DNA from: Dermacentor variabilis
Taxonomy: Eukaryota > Arthropoda > Arachnida > Ixodida > Ixodidae
DNA: 64,000 nucleotides
Direction of reading: 5' to 3'
Assembly (NCBI RefSeq): GCF_050947875.1
Contig: NC_134574.1
Location: 102,457,469-102,521,468, forward strand
Made by a program: the position numbers and the translations under genes. Below the pieces are notes generated by a model, which did not search any database, was not told where the DNA came from, and saw nothing but the letters and a program-made list of their open reading frames with translations. Shown here piece by piece: positions 43,480-54,728 of this stretch (position 1 is the stretch's first letter; each line of letters starts with the position of its first letter).

Positions 43480-43652
43480 TGTTTGGGATCGCACCGCTGG
43501 TACGATCTGTTGGGAACTCGGCGCTGACGCCCGTGGTTGTACCTCGGTCGCAAGCCCCAAGGGTAGCGTTGGCCTGGCGGCCTGGGGTACAACTGGAAGC
43601 ATCCGAAGGTCCCGGCAAAGCATGAGTCGACTGGTAACAACGAAACAACTTG

Positions 43653-43658
43653 TTTATT
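43653..43658 (-). terminator. AATAAA signal in 5' LTR
   Basis: A copy of the signal in the 3' LTR. It lies downstream of the TATA box, so it falls within R/U5 and must be bypassed in this LTR. Confidence 0.5.
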
Positions 43659-43768
43659 TTAACATCGCAAAGAGTTGGTGGTCAGGTTTGACCGAAGTAG
43701 AGAGACGGGAGAGCACTTCACTCAACAGAAGAAATCGGAGCCCTCCCTTTTGCGTCCGGGGGCAGCTG

Positions 43769-43776
43769 TTTTTATA
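43769..43776 (-). promoter_or_regulatory. TATA box of the gypsy 5' LTR
   Basis: TATAAAAA on the minus strand, about 290 bp before the end of the LTR, the likely core promoter of the element. Confidence 0.65.
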
Positions 43777-44199
43777 CTCTCGCAGTTGAGGGCAAGAAGG
43801 AACCCCTCAAAAGACGAGCACGTGAATGTACAATGGGCTAATGGTGACGCACACTGTCGTAGCGATGCCGTAGCACCATGTCGAGCACGATCTCGTAGCA
43901 CCCTGTCGTAGCGCTGCCGTAGCACCATGTCGAGCACGATCTCGTAGCACCCTGTTGTAGCGCTGCCGGTCGGGCACAATGACTGTAATGAGAGGATGAT
44001 CCCTGCTTTCGCATCGCCTGGTTCTGGCACAATGACTGGAATGCGAGGATGATCCCTATGCGGTCGCATCGCCGCAGTCGCGCCTGGAAACACCTGGCGG
44101 GGAGCGTTGCGGCGACGACGATCGGGCCAAAATGTCTGCCGCCCCGCCGCAGTCGCGCCGGCAAAACCACGTGTCGCAGGCGAAACGCAACAAGAGCCT

Positions 44200-44830
44200 G
44201 AGCCGCTCTTTAGTCTACTTTATCTATCTACTGATAAATAAGTTCTTCCACAGTATGTACTAAATAATAAAGAAATGATTAAATAAAAAACAAATTTATC
44301 TGTCTGAACCGTATAGGGCTTCCAACTTCAAGTTTGTCCACGGACGCCAGCGCCACTACTTCCCCTAGCGGAAAGCGGCGCCACCGACGGTCAGCGGGAC
44401 CGTCAGGCGTTCGCGAAGCGCGCCAGCTTTGCAAACTGTCTCCACGCATCCTCGTTGTTTCGCGATGTTTTGGCGTTCCGCCAACCAAGGGGCCCGGTAC
44501 TGTTGCGTCGAGAACGTCCCCTCCCTCCCCCTCTCCCTCGCCTACACCTGCACCCCCCCCCCACTCGTCCTTCGCGCGCGACAGGAGACGGCGCGCTCCC
44601 CTTTCGCCCTGCTCCCACGCGCGCCTGAAAGTTAGCCGCGATCGTAGGCTTACCCTCGCAAGATTTCACTCGAACATACAGCGTACATACAGCGTACAGC
44701 AGCGACGATGTTATCGCGTTTCAACTTTATACGGAACATCATGGCGACGGATACGGCAGGAATGCGCTTCCAGTGTCCATGTAATTGTCATCGCAATAAT
44801 AACCGTGATAGGATGACCGAACCGGCGAGG
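44200..44830 (+). repeat. Unclassified GC-rich interspersed repeat R1, copy 1
   Basis: It shares with 59806-60399 a C-rich stretch (CCCCCTCTCC), AGCCGCGATCGT, GATTTC..TCG.AC.TAC, GACGATGTTATCG or GACGGTGTTATCG, ACTTTATAC.GAACAT.ATG, GGCGACG and GTGTCCAT.TAATTG.CATCGC. It has no coding domain. It could be a MITE or part of a larger element; termini were not found. Confidence 0.65.
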
Positions 44831-44889
44831 CGTATTCTAAAGGGGCATTTTAATTGTTAACGAAGGTTAAATAGTGTAACATACGAACG

Positions 44890-45300
44890 TTAAGTGGGGA
44901 GCTTCGAGGCCTTGGAGCAAATGTCAGTTATAAATGGTAGGAGCACGAAAGATTAGTATCGGTAATGACACCCAGATATTTATATGACATGACACTTGAC
45001 TGTCCTTTACTTGCTATCAAAGTGTGGAGGTGACACGCTTACGGAAGGTCGACGTTACATGACAATTTAAAGGGTTGAACATCTGAACCAACTTCAGGTG
45101 AGGTCAAGCTCACTTCGAAGGGATACACATGATCTAGAGAAATAGTTGTAGCGCGATAAATATTTCAAGTATCCGCGAAGAGGCGCATTATCGAGGAAGT
45201 GTTGGTAGATCGTTAATGAAAAAAAATTAAGTAAGGGGCCAAAGATGCTTCCCTAGGGTCTCCTGAAGTCACCTCAGTGACATCCGAAAAATAACAAATA
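44890..45300 (-). mobile_element. CR1/Jockey-like LINE RT relic
   Basis: In broken minus-strand frames one reads VTSGDPREASLAPYLIFF, then SIMRLFADT, and further on SYKYLGVITDTNLS. These align in order with VSSGVPQGSVLGPLLFLI, SCMRLFADD and SYKYLGVVLTENLS of the LINE at 60545-63107. The FADD box is damaged (FADT) and several stops and shifts are present. It is too decayed to leave a long open frame. Confidence 0.7.
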
Positions 45301-45334
45301 TTTTACCAAAAATGATCTTTTCGCTACGAGAGAG

Positions 45335-45445
45335 AGAAAGAGAGAGAAGGGAAGAAGGAAAGGCAGGGAGGTTAACCAGACTGAGTCCAGTTTGCTACCC
45401 TACACGTGGGGAGCGGAATGGGGAGTGAAAGAGTGAAAAAAAACA
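45335..45445 (-). mobile_element. LINE 3'-end fragment, minus strand
   Basis: The plus strand has AGAGAGAGAAGGG, GGCAGGGAGGTTAACCAGAC and GTCCAGTTTGCTACCCTACA, the inverted LINE 3' UTR motif with its CT-rich tail. Confidence 0.65.
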
Positions 45446-47099
45446 TGGGTCTATACCGCACTTTCACATGCACTAAGATGCAGGACGAAGTTTTCGTGCA
45501 GCCGTACGCGTCAATGTCATGCCTGCTCTGGAAATGTTTCGTCTATTCAAAAAAAGATTGCTAAGACATTAGGTAAAATAAGCAAAGGAGTTTGGTGGCG
45601 CCACGCACCGCTCCGTTTCAAAGAGGGCGCTCATAGCATCCACCCATCCATGGACTGTGAAGTGCTGCCGTACAACAGCTGCAGAAAACAACGACGTATC
45701 AACTAGAGCAAAAAAAATAAAAGATCACAGAGACGAGCAGCCATCTTAGATGGTCTCTGTACATTTGCTTTATAAGCAAACATATTATCACACTGCATCT
45801 GTTCCTATTCTTTCATTTATATTTTGATCTTAGCAGCATTCTTACGCACAGCGCTATGGCTATCTGACTGCGTACACCACAATGGTGCGTAGGCGCTTTT
45901 TCTTTCCTCCGCCAGGGAAAGCCACGCACACGAACGGACATGACTCGTCGCTAGAGTCACTAACTAAAGTTTTTACTTCTTCGCGAAAGGAGGTAGTTGC
46001 TCGTCTGCATGCGAACGTTTGTTTCGTAATATTGAGCGAGCTAACGCGCCACTGCATAGCATTATTGGTCGAAAGTACGACTTTTTTTGAGTTATTTGTT
46101 TTACCTCAGTGTTTCATGCAACCTCCGGTGTCCTCATTTTTGTTTTGTTTTTTCTATTTATTTCCGTGAAAAATTTTACCTATATGCACCGACGGCGTCG
46201 ATGACGCGCCAATTGCGAATCATAGCTCGAAGGGAGACGCGCGACAGATATCCAGAAAACAGTGCAGCTGAGACGAGCGCAGCTTATTTTTAAAGCACGA
46301 AGCTGGGCTTCTTAGAAGCCGTAGAGATTCGAGACATTTCCAGAGCTTCCGTGGTTCAAGGCCAGCGTCTCTCTCGTCCTGTTTGCTTCTCTTTTTCTAA
46401 GGTGCCCCGTTTTCTTTCTTCTTTCTTTATTTTTTCACCCGACCGCTAGAATATATCTCAAGGTTGAGAGCGTATGCTTTGTAAAAGTGAGACGATGTTT
46501 ACCTTCTGAAGGGCTCCAAGCGCTCCTACGGAGCGCAGCTTTGTTCGATGTTGGCCGAGGAAGCGGCTCGCGGAAGAGGGCGATTTAACGGAGAGCCGTC
46601 GAAGTCTATGGGATGCATCTATGTACATCTTTGCCGCCTGTTCTATCTTTCCTTTTTCTTTTCTTGACACGAAGCGCTTTGCAGCGACGTTCTCAAAACT
46701 TGGAAGGACATTTTCAAGGTTGTTCGGCAATTCTGGATTTGCGGCGGGAAAGCTGTCGTTGGGATGTTTTTGTGAACCGGGAGCACTGCGCTAAAGCCTT
46801 CCGTTCACCTCTTGGCAGAGCCGAAGTGCGAAAAAAACACGAGATGTAGCAAGTTTTCTTTGACCGAACTAGGGCCTGTATCCGAGATAGTTGGTATACG
46901 GTGACATTTTAAGGCAGGTAAAGTGCAAATAAAACAAGGACAGCGGAAAGAACGAGTACGTGCAGAGACCACGCTTGACATTTAATTAATTTATTTTTGT
47001 TGGCCTTTTTTTTTATGTTGGGCTTCTGGAGTCTCACGCCCACGACTGCGCTCGAGACCACGACATGTTGCTTGTGCTGTCTCGAAAGTATACTTATAA
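45446..47099. other. No recognised gene
   Basis: Short frames at 45860-46293 and 46458-46849 show no domain. Nothing else was recognised. Confidence 0.35.
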
Positions 47100-48960
47100 G
47101 CCTTCGTGGTTTGCAAGCGACAAGTGCGAAATATCCTGCGCTTGCTTTCACTCAAAGGGCAAATGAACCGGTATCTCATTACCGTCGACGGTGCCGTGAT
47201 ACCATACGTCAACCACTGCAGATTCCTCCTGAGTGGAATCATTGACCGTGTCCTTTCTTGGTGTAAACATGGTTACATGTCCCTACTTGGACATGCAACC
47301 TTCCTGCCTCTGCTTATTTTAGAAAGTTTGTAAGCCTAAGCGTACGTTGTATGTACGAATGTGGGTGTACCACACTGCACGTAATCTAAATGCACAAATA
47401 CGGAAGCAGGCGTCTGTGCTATCGATGTGTGCGGCTCGTGTGAACCTCTCCGGGTTTGTAACTGCACTTGATCAGCCCTCACAAATATAATCCTTTGACG
47501 ACGCTCCGTGACAAGCGCCCAGACTGCGTCTTTTTTTTTTTTTTTTTCGCGAGCCCTATCGCAGGTCACAAACAATTCATTCCGGCAAGTTTTGCGCCCG
47601 GCTTACGTTTCCATCACACCAGCGCGATGGTACTCGAGGCCACTGGTTAGTCTTTCGATTCCCGCTCTCTGCAAGAAATCCATAATACCATTATTCGGTC
47701 TGAAGCGAATGGCGCTTTCACGCGTCTCTGGAGCACATGCCTCTATACAGTACTTGTTTTACACTGATGGACAGTACATGCTTACACTGACTGTTTCCTC
47801 AGTCGCCTCCGCGGCTGCTTCCGTTGCCCCAACCTTGTCGATTCCGTTGACATTTCAAACTCGACCACAAGACAACGTCCCGGTGACGGCTGCGGGGATT
47901 GCGGCCATTCGTGAAGCAGTTGGTTAGATCTCCCAGGAATCGCCTCAAACGTGGACTGCCTCTTGTGGCGCTAAACCGGCGTTAAATTGTACTGACTCTG
48001 TTCATTGTTAACTGCAGCGTGCACGGAAGACGTAAGACAGAGGAGATCCTTCGTCTTGTGTGCACACTGTTGTCAGCCATGATTGATTACCAACTCGGCG
48101 GACTTCCAGTTCTTTTGCTATTGACTTTGTTGTTAGACAAGGGCCTTACGTAGCTTATACTTTCTCACGAAGTGGCCGAGCCTTGCAAGCCCGTCTTGCG
48201 AAATGGGCACTGCATAATATTTCATTGGGGTTGCTGAACTCCGTGGTGTCGATGGAAGTGAGCCCTCCGACGCAGAGGCAAAGTTGGCGCTCCGCAATTC
48301 GGATTGTGTTTCAGTCCTACATTTACAAGAACAGATGGCAACGCTATGCTATTCGACATCATGCGGGTCGACATCATGACGGTGGTCTGAACACCGTCAT
48401 GGCCGCCTTCGCTCACTTAATCCAGAGCTTCGATTCGGGATACCGCGGAATCTCCAAAGAAGCCAGGCAAGCCTTCTACACAGACTGACACTTGGTATGA
48501 CCTTTAAACCATACTATCGACATCTTATTGGATGGCAACAGTGTTGCCCCTACTTCGAGACATGCGCCATGCCGAAGTCTGTAGACCACGCGATTTGTAT
48601 TTGCCCGCGGTACTTGCGAGAAAGACAACGAATGGAGGAGTCTTTGGCGCGCATCCACCATTGGCCACCATCCAAAAAACTTTCTTTTAGTTCTAGGGCC
48701 AAAATTCTATGGACAGGTCATATTGTGTTCTTTTATTTTTTTTAGAGACAGTGAACGGGTAATACGACTGTGATAAGCTTTCGCACTTTCTTTTTATTCG
48801 TGCCTTTTCTCATTGTCATTATCATCTTTACATTCTCGATGCCGCTCCTTTTGTTCCGTTTCCCCCCTACCCCAACCCTGAGCAGCAGGCTAGAAAACAC
48901 TAGTTCAGACCGACCTCAACTTTTTTCTTTAAATCTCTCTCTGTGACGCTTGAAGTGCGT
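47100..48960 (+). mobile_element. Decayed EN-RT-RNaseH LINE, C-terminal half
   Basis: Segments align in order with ORF2 of the LINE at 29635-35125. LITVDGAVIPYVNHCRFL and GIIDRVLSW (about 47160-47260) match ISINGRTISYVRTHRFLG. LSIPALCKKS and YLFYTDGQY (about 47660-47780) match LSVPGIGKKS and RIYTDGST. GLTFKPYYRHLIGWQQCC with VDHAICICPRY (about 48500-48610) matches the cysteine-rich end. The region after 48750 resembles a LINE 3' UTR with polypyrimidine stretches. Many stops and frameshifts are present, and a T run at 47530 interrupts it. It is older than the 29.6-kb copy. Confidence 0.7.
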
Positions 48961-49885
48961 GGCATTGTACAGTGCCGTGGCTGAACCATGCCGGAGGCTT
49001 GTGGCGAGTCTCTATAACCTACTGCCTGGGAGCAAGCCGTTGATCATTCCACACACGAATGAAGTCGGATGAATTCGAGTACGACCGGCTTACATCCAAG
49101 GAAGGTTACGAGCAATGTTCACCAGGGCAATCCCACGGTGAACACTGAAAATACTGAAAAGGCCGGGGGTCTTGGCGGACCCCTGTAACACAGCTCCACG
49201 GAGGCTTCGACATGAAATGGCCTCCTTGTGAGAGAGTTCATAAACCGTGCTGTTAGGGCCGGGGGTAGGTTGCGCCCCCCTGTGATCCAGCCTACTGGAG
49301 GCCACAGTACGGAAGTCGGAATATCTCGTAAGTCGGTCAAGGGAAAGTCCAACGGCCATTCATGGTCCAGAGGTGCCTGAACGATGCGGATGGTGGCGCG
49401 TCCGTGTAATCCAGCCTGGGTGGAGTCGCGGCCTCTTCATCTGAAGATCTGAACTCTCACCACCTCCTAGGAGTGCGTCACGGCCAACGTGCGGGTGGAG
49501 TCGGATGCTCGCACGGCTATGCGGGGGAGCTCTTGGCGCAGCCTGGAATCGGAGGGCTGCGATTGCAGAGAGGGGGGAAAATACGGGGCCCTTCTGATCG
49601 GCACCCGGCGAAACGCGCGGGTTGTCTACCCCCTCCTGCTATCCCGGTGCAGGGAATGTGCCCTGGTAAGCAGAACTAACCTCAGCTGTGGCATGTCTGG
49701 TCAGCTTAACAAGAAAAACGGCGGCTGAAGTCGCACGCCCCTTGCCAGCGCGGACCGCTTGTATGCGACCCATGCGGCTGAACCGGTCCCTGCTATCTGC
49801 AGCTTGAAAAGGGTGAACCCTGCGCCGGGCCGGACGCACTTCAAACCCCAACGCGCTTCAGGGTCAGAATGAGTTTATCATTAAT
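48961..49885. other. GC-rich sequence, probably repetitive, unidentified
   Basis: About 49080-49860 is GC-rich with frames on both strands (49090-49359, 49473-49728), none with a domain. Its base composition differs from its neighbours and suggests a transposon 5' region, but nothing proves it. Confidence 0.3.
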
Positions 49886-49887
49886 AT

Positions 49888-50638
49888 TGTTACGAGGAGA
49901 TGTACAGAAAAAGGGGGTTTATTTACACCATGTGCAAGGAGACTAGAAAGTCATGAGCCATTCGACTCTGTGAAGGTGATTGACCAGCGAAGCTGCTTAG
50001 CGCACGACACGGAGATGACACATAATTTTGAACAAGCGTACGATCTCATTTATCGTCTTGATCGGTGGTCATTATTTCACTCGCAACTGCAGTCACATTC
50101 TTTGATAATGTCAAATCGATGCACGTACGCCGCTGGGTGGTCCATTGGGCCGGATCGGTGTGGCATCGCAACGGATACGCCTGCAACAGGGAACGCGTAA
50201 ACCGCTCCCTTTTCGGTACCGACACATCCGTTATGGAATCCCCGACATAAACAGCAGGGGTAGTGTGATCGCAGTTAATTCGCGCAAAGTGAGTAGCCAT
50301 GAACCTTACGGGACTTTAAGCCATTGCATTTTTTACTTGCTTACGGGGGTATGGGCCATTACTCTCGGGGGTATTGGCCATTGCTCTCGGGGGTATGAGC
50401 CATCGGTGATGACAATTTTCGACATGCAGTTCTGTATGTTGTATGCGTGATTAGGCAGAATTTCAGCACAGTTCGCTTCACTTTGCTGAGTGCTTGTAGC
50501 CTCTGCCTTACGGGGCTATGAGCCATTGCATATATTGCTTGCTTACGGGAGTAAAAATGCCTACGGGGGTATGAGCCATTCATGATAATAGGGTTTGTTC
50601 ACGGAGAACAAAAATTCATTGAACCCTAGCCGCATACA
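49888..50638 (-). repeat. Probable LTR or LTR-adjacent sequence of a gypsy relic
   Basis: It starts on the plus strand TGTTACGAGGAGATG, a typical LTR end, and lies downstream of a minus-strand gypsy integrase tail. It contains at least five degenerate copies of ACGGGGGTATGAGCCATT near 50345, 50368, 50389, 50512 and 50563. The right boundary (CATACA near 50638) is tentative, and no second LTR is in the window. Confidence 0.4.
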
Positions 50639-50837
50639 GCTTCGCCGTAAAATGGGGCAGCAACAACAAAGATGGAGGACGATAGACCTCACTTCGTCCT
50701 CCTCTTGTCCGCTCTACACTTCAGTATCTTCTTCTACATCCGCAGGACAGTTGGCTTACAACACTACCCTCCGGCGGCGAAAGCACCGACTCGGTGCAGG
50801 TGAACAGAGATACATGAAAGAACTGGCGCACAAGGTA

Positions 50838-51248
50838 TTAAGGGGTGTCCGGGGCGCAATAGGGCTTAAGGCGGACAACGTGGACAATGTCTGTGTGGGG
50901 ATGAGCAGGTGATGACGAAGGCAGCAGTGGAGCGATTTCGTAAGTAATATCAGTCACTTGACGGCACACGCGATGTGGACTGGTGTACTGGAAAAACAGT
51001 TTTTCGGATAGTCCGACACGTCGTGCTGGGGACCACATTAGGACGAGCGATCTAGGGACAAAGTGGGTGGTCCTGTGGTGGCTGTTGTAGTGAGACTGCT
51101 CGTGGATTTGGGACTTAGAAAATTGAGTGCGAGCAACTTGACGTGCATGGCCGGCACGAGCTATAGTATACACACAGCGCAGGAGAGACGCAGATCCAAC
51201 GCACTTGTTGCAATGAACGTTAAGCAAACCTGTCTTGAAATGTTTCAC
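50838..51248 (-). pseudogene. Gypsy integrase C-terminal tail, truncated
   Basis: A minus-strand frame of 136 codons. The middle and end resemble the C-terminal tail of Ty3/gypsy integrases: a basic helix region (KSQIHEQSHYNSHHR), FVPRSLVLMWSPARRVGLSE, FFQYTSPHRVCRQVTDITYE and DIVHVVRLKPY. The family pattern is GDLVWVW..R..GLS.KL...Y.GPY.V......TYEV....VHV.R.KPY. The catalytic core and the rest of pol are missing. The first 30 or so residues are unrelated or decayed. It is a different family from the element at 37401-44192. Confidence 0.75.
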
Positions 51249-51249
51249 T

Positions 51250-53133
51250 TAAATGCTGTGCAAAGAGACACACATTGATGCCTGCAATCTCTTTTTTCCC
51301 GCATGCGATACGAAGCGAACGTGTTTTATGTGACGGCTTAAGCGCGCCCTCGTCGTAACCAACCCCCAACCTCCGCTTCTGTCTTTTGTCAGCTATATGA
51401 GTTATCGGCGCTATCTTACAGCACACACGGTTTCTTCCCTCAGTACGAATGACCACACACCCGTCATTATTTCTCTCTCCGCGACCTTTCTGCGAAGGCC
51501 ATCCGGCACACAATGCGACCGGCACTGTTGTGCCAGGCGCGGCCATTGATTCATCGCGAGATCACAAACTTACGAATAACAAAGAAGGTTTAACAAGCAA
51601 ACGAAAGCGTGCCTGAATGGAGAGTTCTGGAAGGTGCTGGGCGTCCTGTTCAGGGACAGCGGATATAGCAAGGGGAACAAGACCCGTTGCGGGGGGGCAC
51701 CATTATTGATGGGAGAAGGTGAATGCCGCCACAAGCGCAAATGGTGTGGCACCTCCCCCTCTCTCCCTTCCCCTTACGTCCTCTTACAGGACACGTTTTC
51801 CGCGCACACAATGGAGGAAGACGACACAGAGCGAGAACGAGCGGTTAAGGAAGCGCGCGCATGCGCACACAGGCGCGCACACGCACACACACACACAGCA
51901 GAGATTGGGTATACAACCTGACGAGAAACAAACGGACACACGAAAGCCATTAGCGCGCGCGCCCCGTAGTTTTGATGGCGGCTGCGGGCAGTGCGGAAGG
52001 AAAGGCGTGTAATGCATTACGAACGAGCGGCTGCAGTGCGTTCAGTGGTGGCGCGTCGCCGGATAAAAAAAAAGGGAGAGGGAAGGGGGCACAAAGGAAG
52101 CGCGGGAGAGACGCCGGGTGCCGAAATTCGAAAAGCGTTAGCTTCGAGGCAGAGGATGTAACCTGATTTGCCGAAAAGATGACCGAGATTGTGCAAACGC
52201 TTCGTGGAGACCTTTCTTTCTTTTTTCTATCTCGCACGGCGCTATACAGCGGCGTTGCGGGCGCGCGACAAATTGCGGGCGGCATTTCGAAATCCGCGGA
52301 AGGGAGATCGCTCGCTTTTGCGTGCCTAGTGGATGGAATTTTGCTTCCGCTTTTCGGAAACAATGCGTAGAGTATGTCTAGGTATGCGATTGGAGTTTCA
52401 GTGCACAAGATAAAATTTTTTATGCTCCTAAGAGTTCGTCGCGTGGCTAATACCGTTAGCCTTAAGGCTATCAAAAATTTTATGGTACACGATAGCCAGC
52501 TCAAACTACAAATGCGACGAGAACAGCCCGTAAATATGAAAACTGTCCAGTAATTCCAACCGCCTAGTGCTCACTGAAATATCTGACGCGAGAGTTTCGT
52601 AATGATGTCCACAGTGTATTTCATGCAGTTTAGGTGTCGTCTGTCGCAGCGATCACGGTGTTTATACTTGCCACAAAATGTCGCCCCCCCCCTAAAAAAA
52701 CAAGAAGAAAATTGCCTCCATCAACGATTTGATCTTCATCCGCCTAATTTAGCAACCCGATTCATGAGCAATCCCCCACTGTGGTTATGCGCCGCGACCG
52801 CTCAGGCATTAACAGCAACGTCAACAACTGCTACTACCACTACCGCTTAAGAGTGAAGGCGTCCGTCATGGAACAAACAAGACACCCGTTATACGACCAC
52901 AAGCGCGCTACAGTGTTTAACTGTATAGCGTAAACGTGCTGTACTGGGTGAACCAAGTGTTCAATACAAGCTGTGCCCACGAAACTGAACCGCACATGCC
53001 CGTGTGTTCCTCCGCGTTCGAAACCTAGTTCTGCGATTCCTAGGTTGTCGCCGACTACCGGAATGCAGTGGCGAATGCGGCGTAGATGCGCCAGGCAATT
53101 TCCGTTTGTTCATGACAATGCAGCGGAGACCCA
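51250..53133. other. No recognised gene; short (CA)n
   Basis: A (CA)n run lies at about 51876-51898. The GC-rich segment 51950-52350 has a 184-codon minus-strand frame without any domain. A CpG-rich regulatory region is possible but unsupported. Confidence 0.35.
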
Positions 53134-53190
53134 CTTTCTCTCTTTCTTTCTTTCTTTCTTCCTTTCTTTCTTTCTTTCTCTTTCTTTCTT
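53134..53190. repeat. (CTTT)n microsatellite
   Basis: About 13 TTTC units with two variants. Confidence 0.95.
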
Positions 53191-53220
53191 GTGCTTCAAA
53201 TGCCCTTTTATTGGGGCATT

Positions 53221-53323
53221 CTCTCTCCTAATCCCCATACCCCCTTCCCCCTGTGCACGAACTGGACGTGCGTGTGGTTAACCTCCCTGCCTTTCCTGTC
53301 TTCTATTACTCTCACTCTCTCTG
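53221..53323 (+). mobile_element. 103-bp LINE 3'-end insertion with target duplications
   Basis: The body contains TACCCCCTTCCCCC, GTGGTTAACCTCCCTGCC and TTTCCTGTCTTC, ending in CTCTCTCT. It is flanked by exact 13-bp repeats TTATTGGGGCATT at 53208-53220 and 53324-53336, so it is an extreme 5'-truncated LINE insertion. Confidence 0.8.
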
Positions 53324-53339
53324 TTATTGGGGCATTACC

Positions 53340-54064
53340 TGAGGTGGGGGGAGGGGCCTTTTACAAACAGCGGACGATCCCTTCGATGTACTTCTTGAAA
53401 TGACCAGGGCTGGAACAGTGCACAGTGTCGGTGGTCAGATAGTTCCAGTCGATTGCGGATCCGACAAAGAACAAGTTTGGGCGCGACACAGCTTTGTGCC
53501 CGGATGGGGTGTAGACGGCTGTTGCATGGCTTAAACACGTGGCGACAGTTAATGAGTAAGTGTAGTAGCAGAGCATACGAGAAGGGGAGTGAAAAAAAAC
53601 TTGTTCAAGAGACGCAGACGTGATACGTTCCTGCGCACTCCAAGATTAGGAAGATTGACATTGCCTTTAAGAAGTGAGATACTAGCATTAAATTAATAAT
53701 ATGAAAATAAATACCTGCCGGCGCGATGCTGAACAGATTCGAGACTTCCTTATCGAAATATTACGCTCAGGGTCCTGGACTGCAGATTCATATTAATTGT
53801 AATTTAGGGCTTAGGAATGTTTGATAGCTTAGTAGGGACCGGTGGGCACGGCGGACCCGGAGGAGCCGGAGACAAGTTACGTATCGTGTAACTTCTTTCA
53901 CTGTCAGCGTATTACCGATTTTGTGTGTTTTGGAGCGATCAGGAACAGAGGGCAGGTGCGGTAAGGTTTCGTGGACATGGGTCGCTGTAGACACGCGGGA
54001 CTGGTTAAATACGGCGATTCGAAGAAAATCGGTGACGCCGATTTGGAGTTGTGCGTGCAACTCG
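53340..54064. other. No recognised feature
   Basis: Nothing supportable was seen. Confidence 0.4.
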
Positions 54065-54700
54065 GTCTGTGCTGGTCGCCGGCGAACTCCTTCGATGGCA
54101 ACTCGGGTCAAAAAAAGTATGTGCCACTACGTGTGCGCCGCTCTTCAACGAACGCGTTTGACGCCAACTTGGGCAACTAGGTGCGTGCCGTTTGGAATGC
54201 GCCACTCTATACAATTACGGGAAAAAATGTATCCCGTAATTTTATCCGATGCTTAATGGAAACAAGCCCACCTCACGAGGGCTTCTCGAGGACAGCAAGC
54301 CGACGCATTTAGCAGGCTACGTCACAAGTGCACCGGGTGCGTGCCGCTTTTCGATTAACGCCTTTCACGTCAACGCTTCGGCGAGCTGCGCCATTAATGC
54401 CCTGGGCACGTGGCTCTCTACAACGAACCTCTCGCCAACTTTTGTCACCGAGTGTGTGTGCCACTGAGTGTGCGTGCGGCCCAAGCGATGGAACAGTGCG
54501 CAGCGTTCGCCAGGCACCGGCGCGCCACGCTTCTCGCCTCGGATGCCCTGCGCCGACTTCTGGGCGGCGCCACCAGATGGCGCAGCGGGTCCAGAAAGAA
54601 GCGCTAGGGAGGAGCCCGGTTGCCGCACGACGTGTTTCTCAGCGTTCGCAAGCAACGGCGCGCTGTGCATGTCGGATGTCACGCGCTCTAGATGACGTAG
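54065..54700. repeat. Dispersed degenerate repeat family D1, copy 2
   Basis: It has AACGCGTTTGACGCCAACTT (about 54152) and weaker variants near 54083, 54355 and 54423, then GGCGGCGCCACCAGATGGC near 54565. This is the same order as 11890-12345. Confidence 0.6.
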
Positions 54701-54728
54701 AACACGTTGTGGGGCTAGTTGGTTCATA

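Larger units (their letters stand above)
37401..44192 (-). mobile_element. Complete Ty3/gypsy-type LTR retrotransposon with integrase before RT (Gmr1-like order)
   Basis: A 6792-bp element on the minus strand. Its two LTRs are each 713 bp (37401-38113 and 43480-44192) and begin TG and end CA. AGAG duplications flank it. Inside are a 354-bp leader, a primer-binding-site candidate, one 1508-codon Gag-Pol frame (38599-43125) and a 485-bp 3' noncoding part. By eye the LTRs differ at only two positions, so insertion was recent. The domain order is SAP, coiled coil, Gag, zinc knuckle, protease, integrase, RT, RNase H. In normal gypsy elements integrase is last. The integrase-first order with gypsy-type RT is the hallmark of Gmr1-like elements, first described from deuterostomes. 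Confidence 0.93.
43480..44192 (-). repeat. 5' LTR of the gypsy element
   Basis: 713 bp. Element transcription should start here on the minus strand. It carries the same internal 49-bp and about 46-bp repeats as the 3' LTR. AGAG follows at 44193-44196. Confidence 0.95.
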
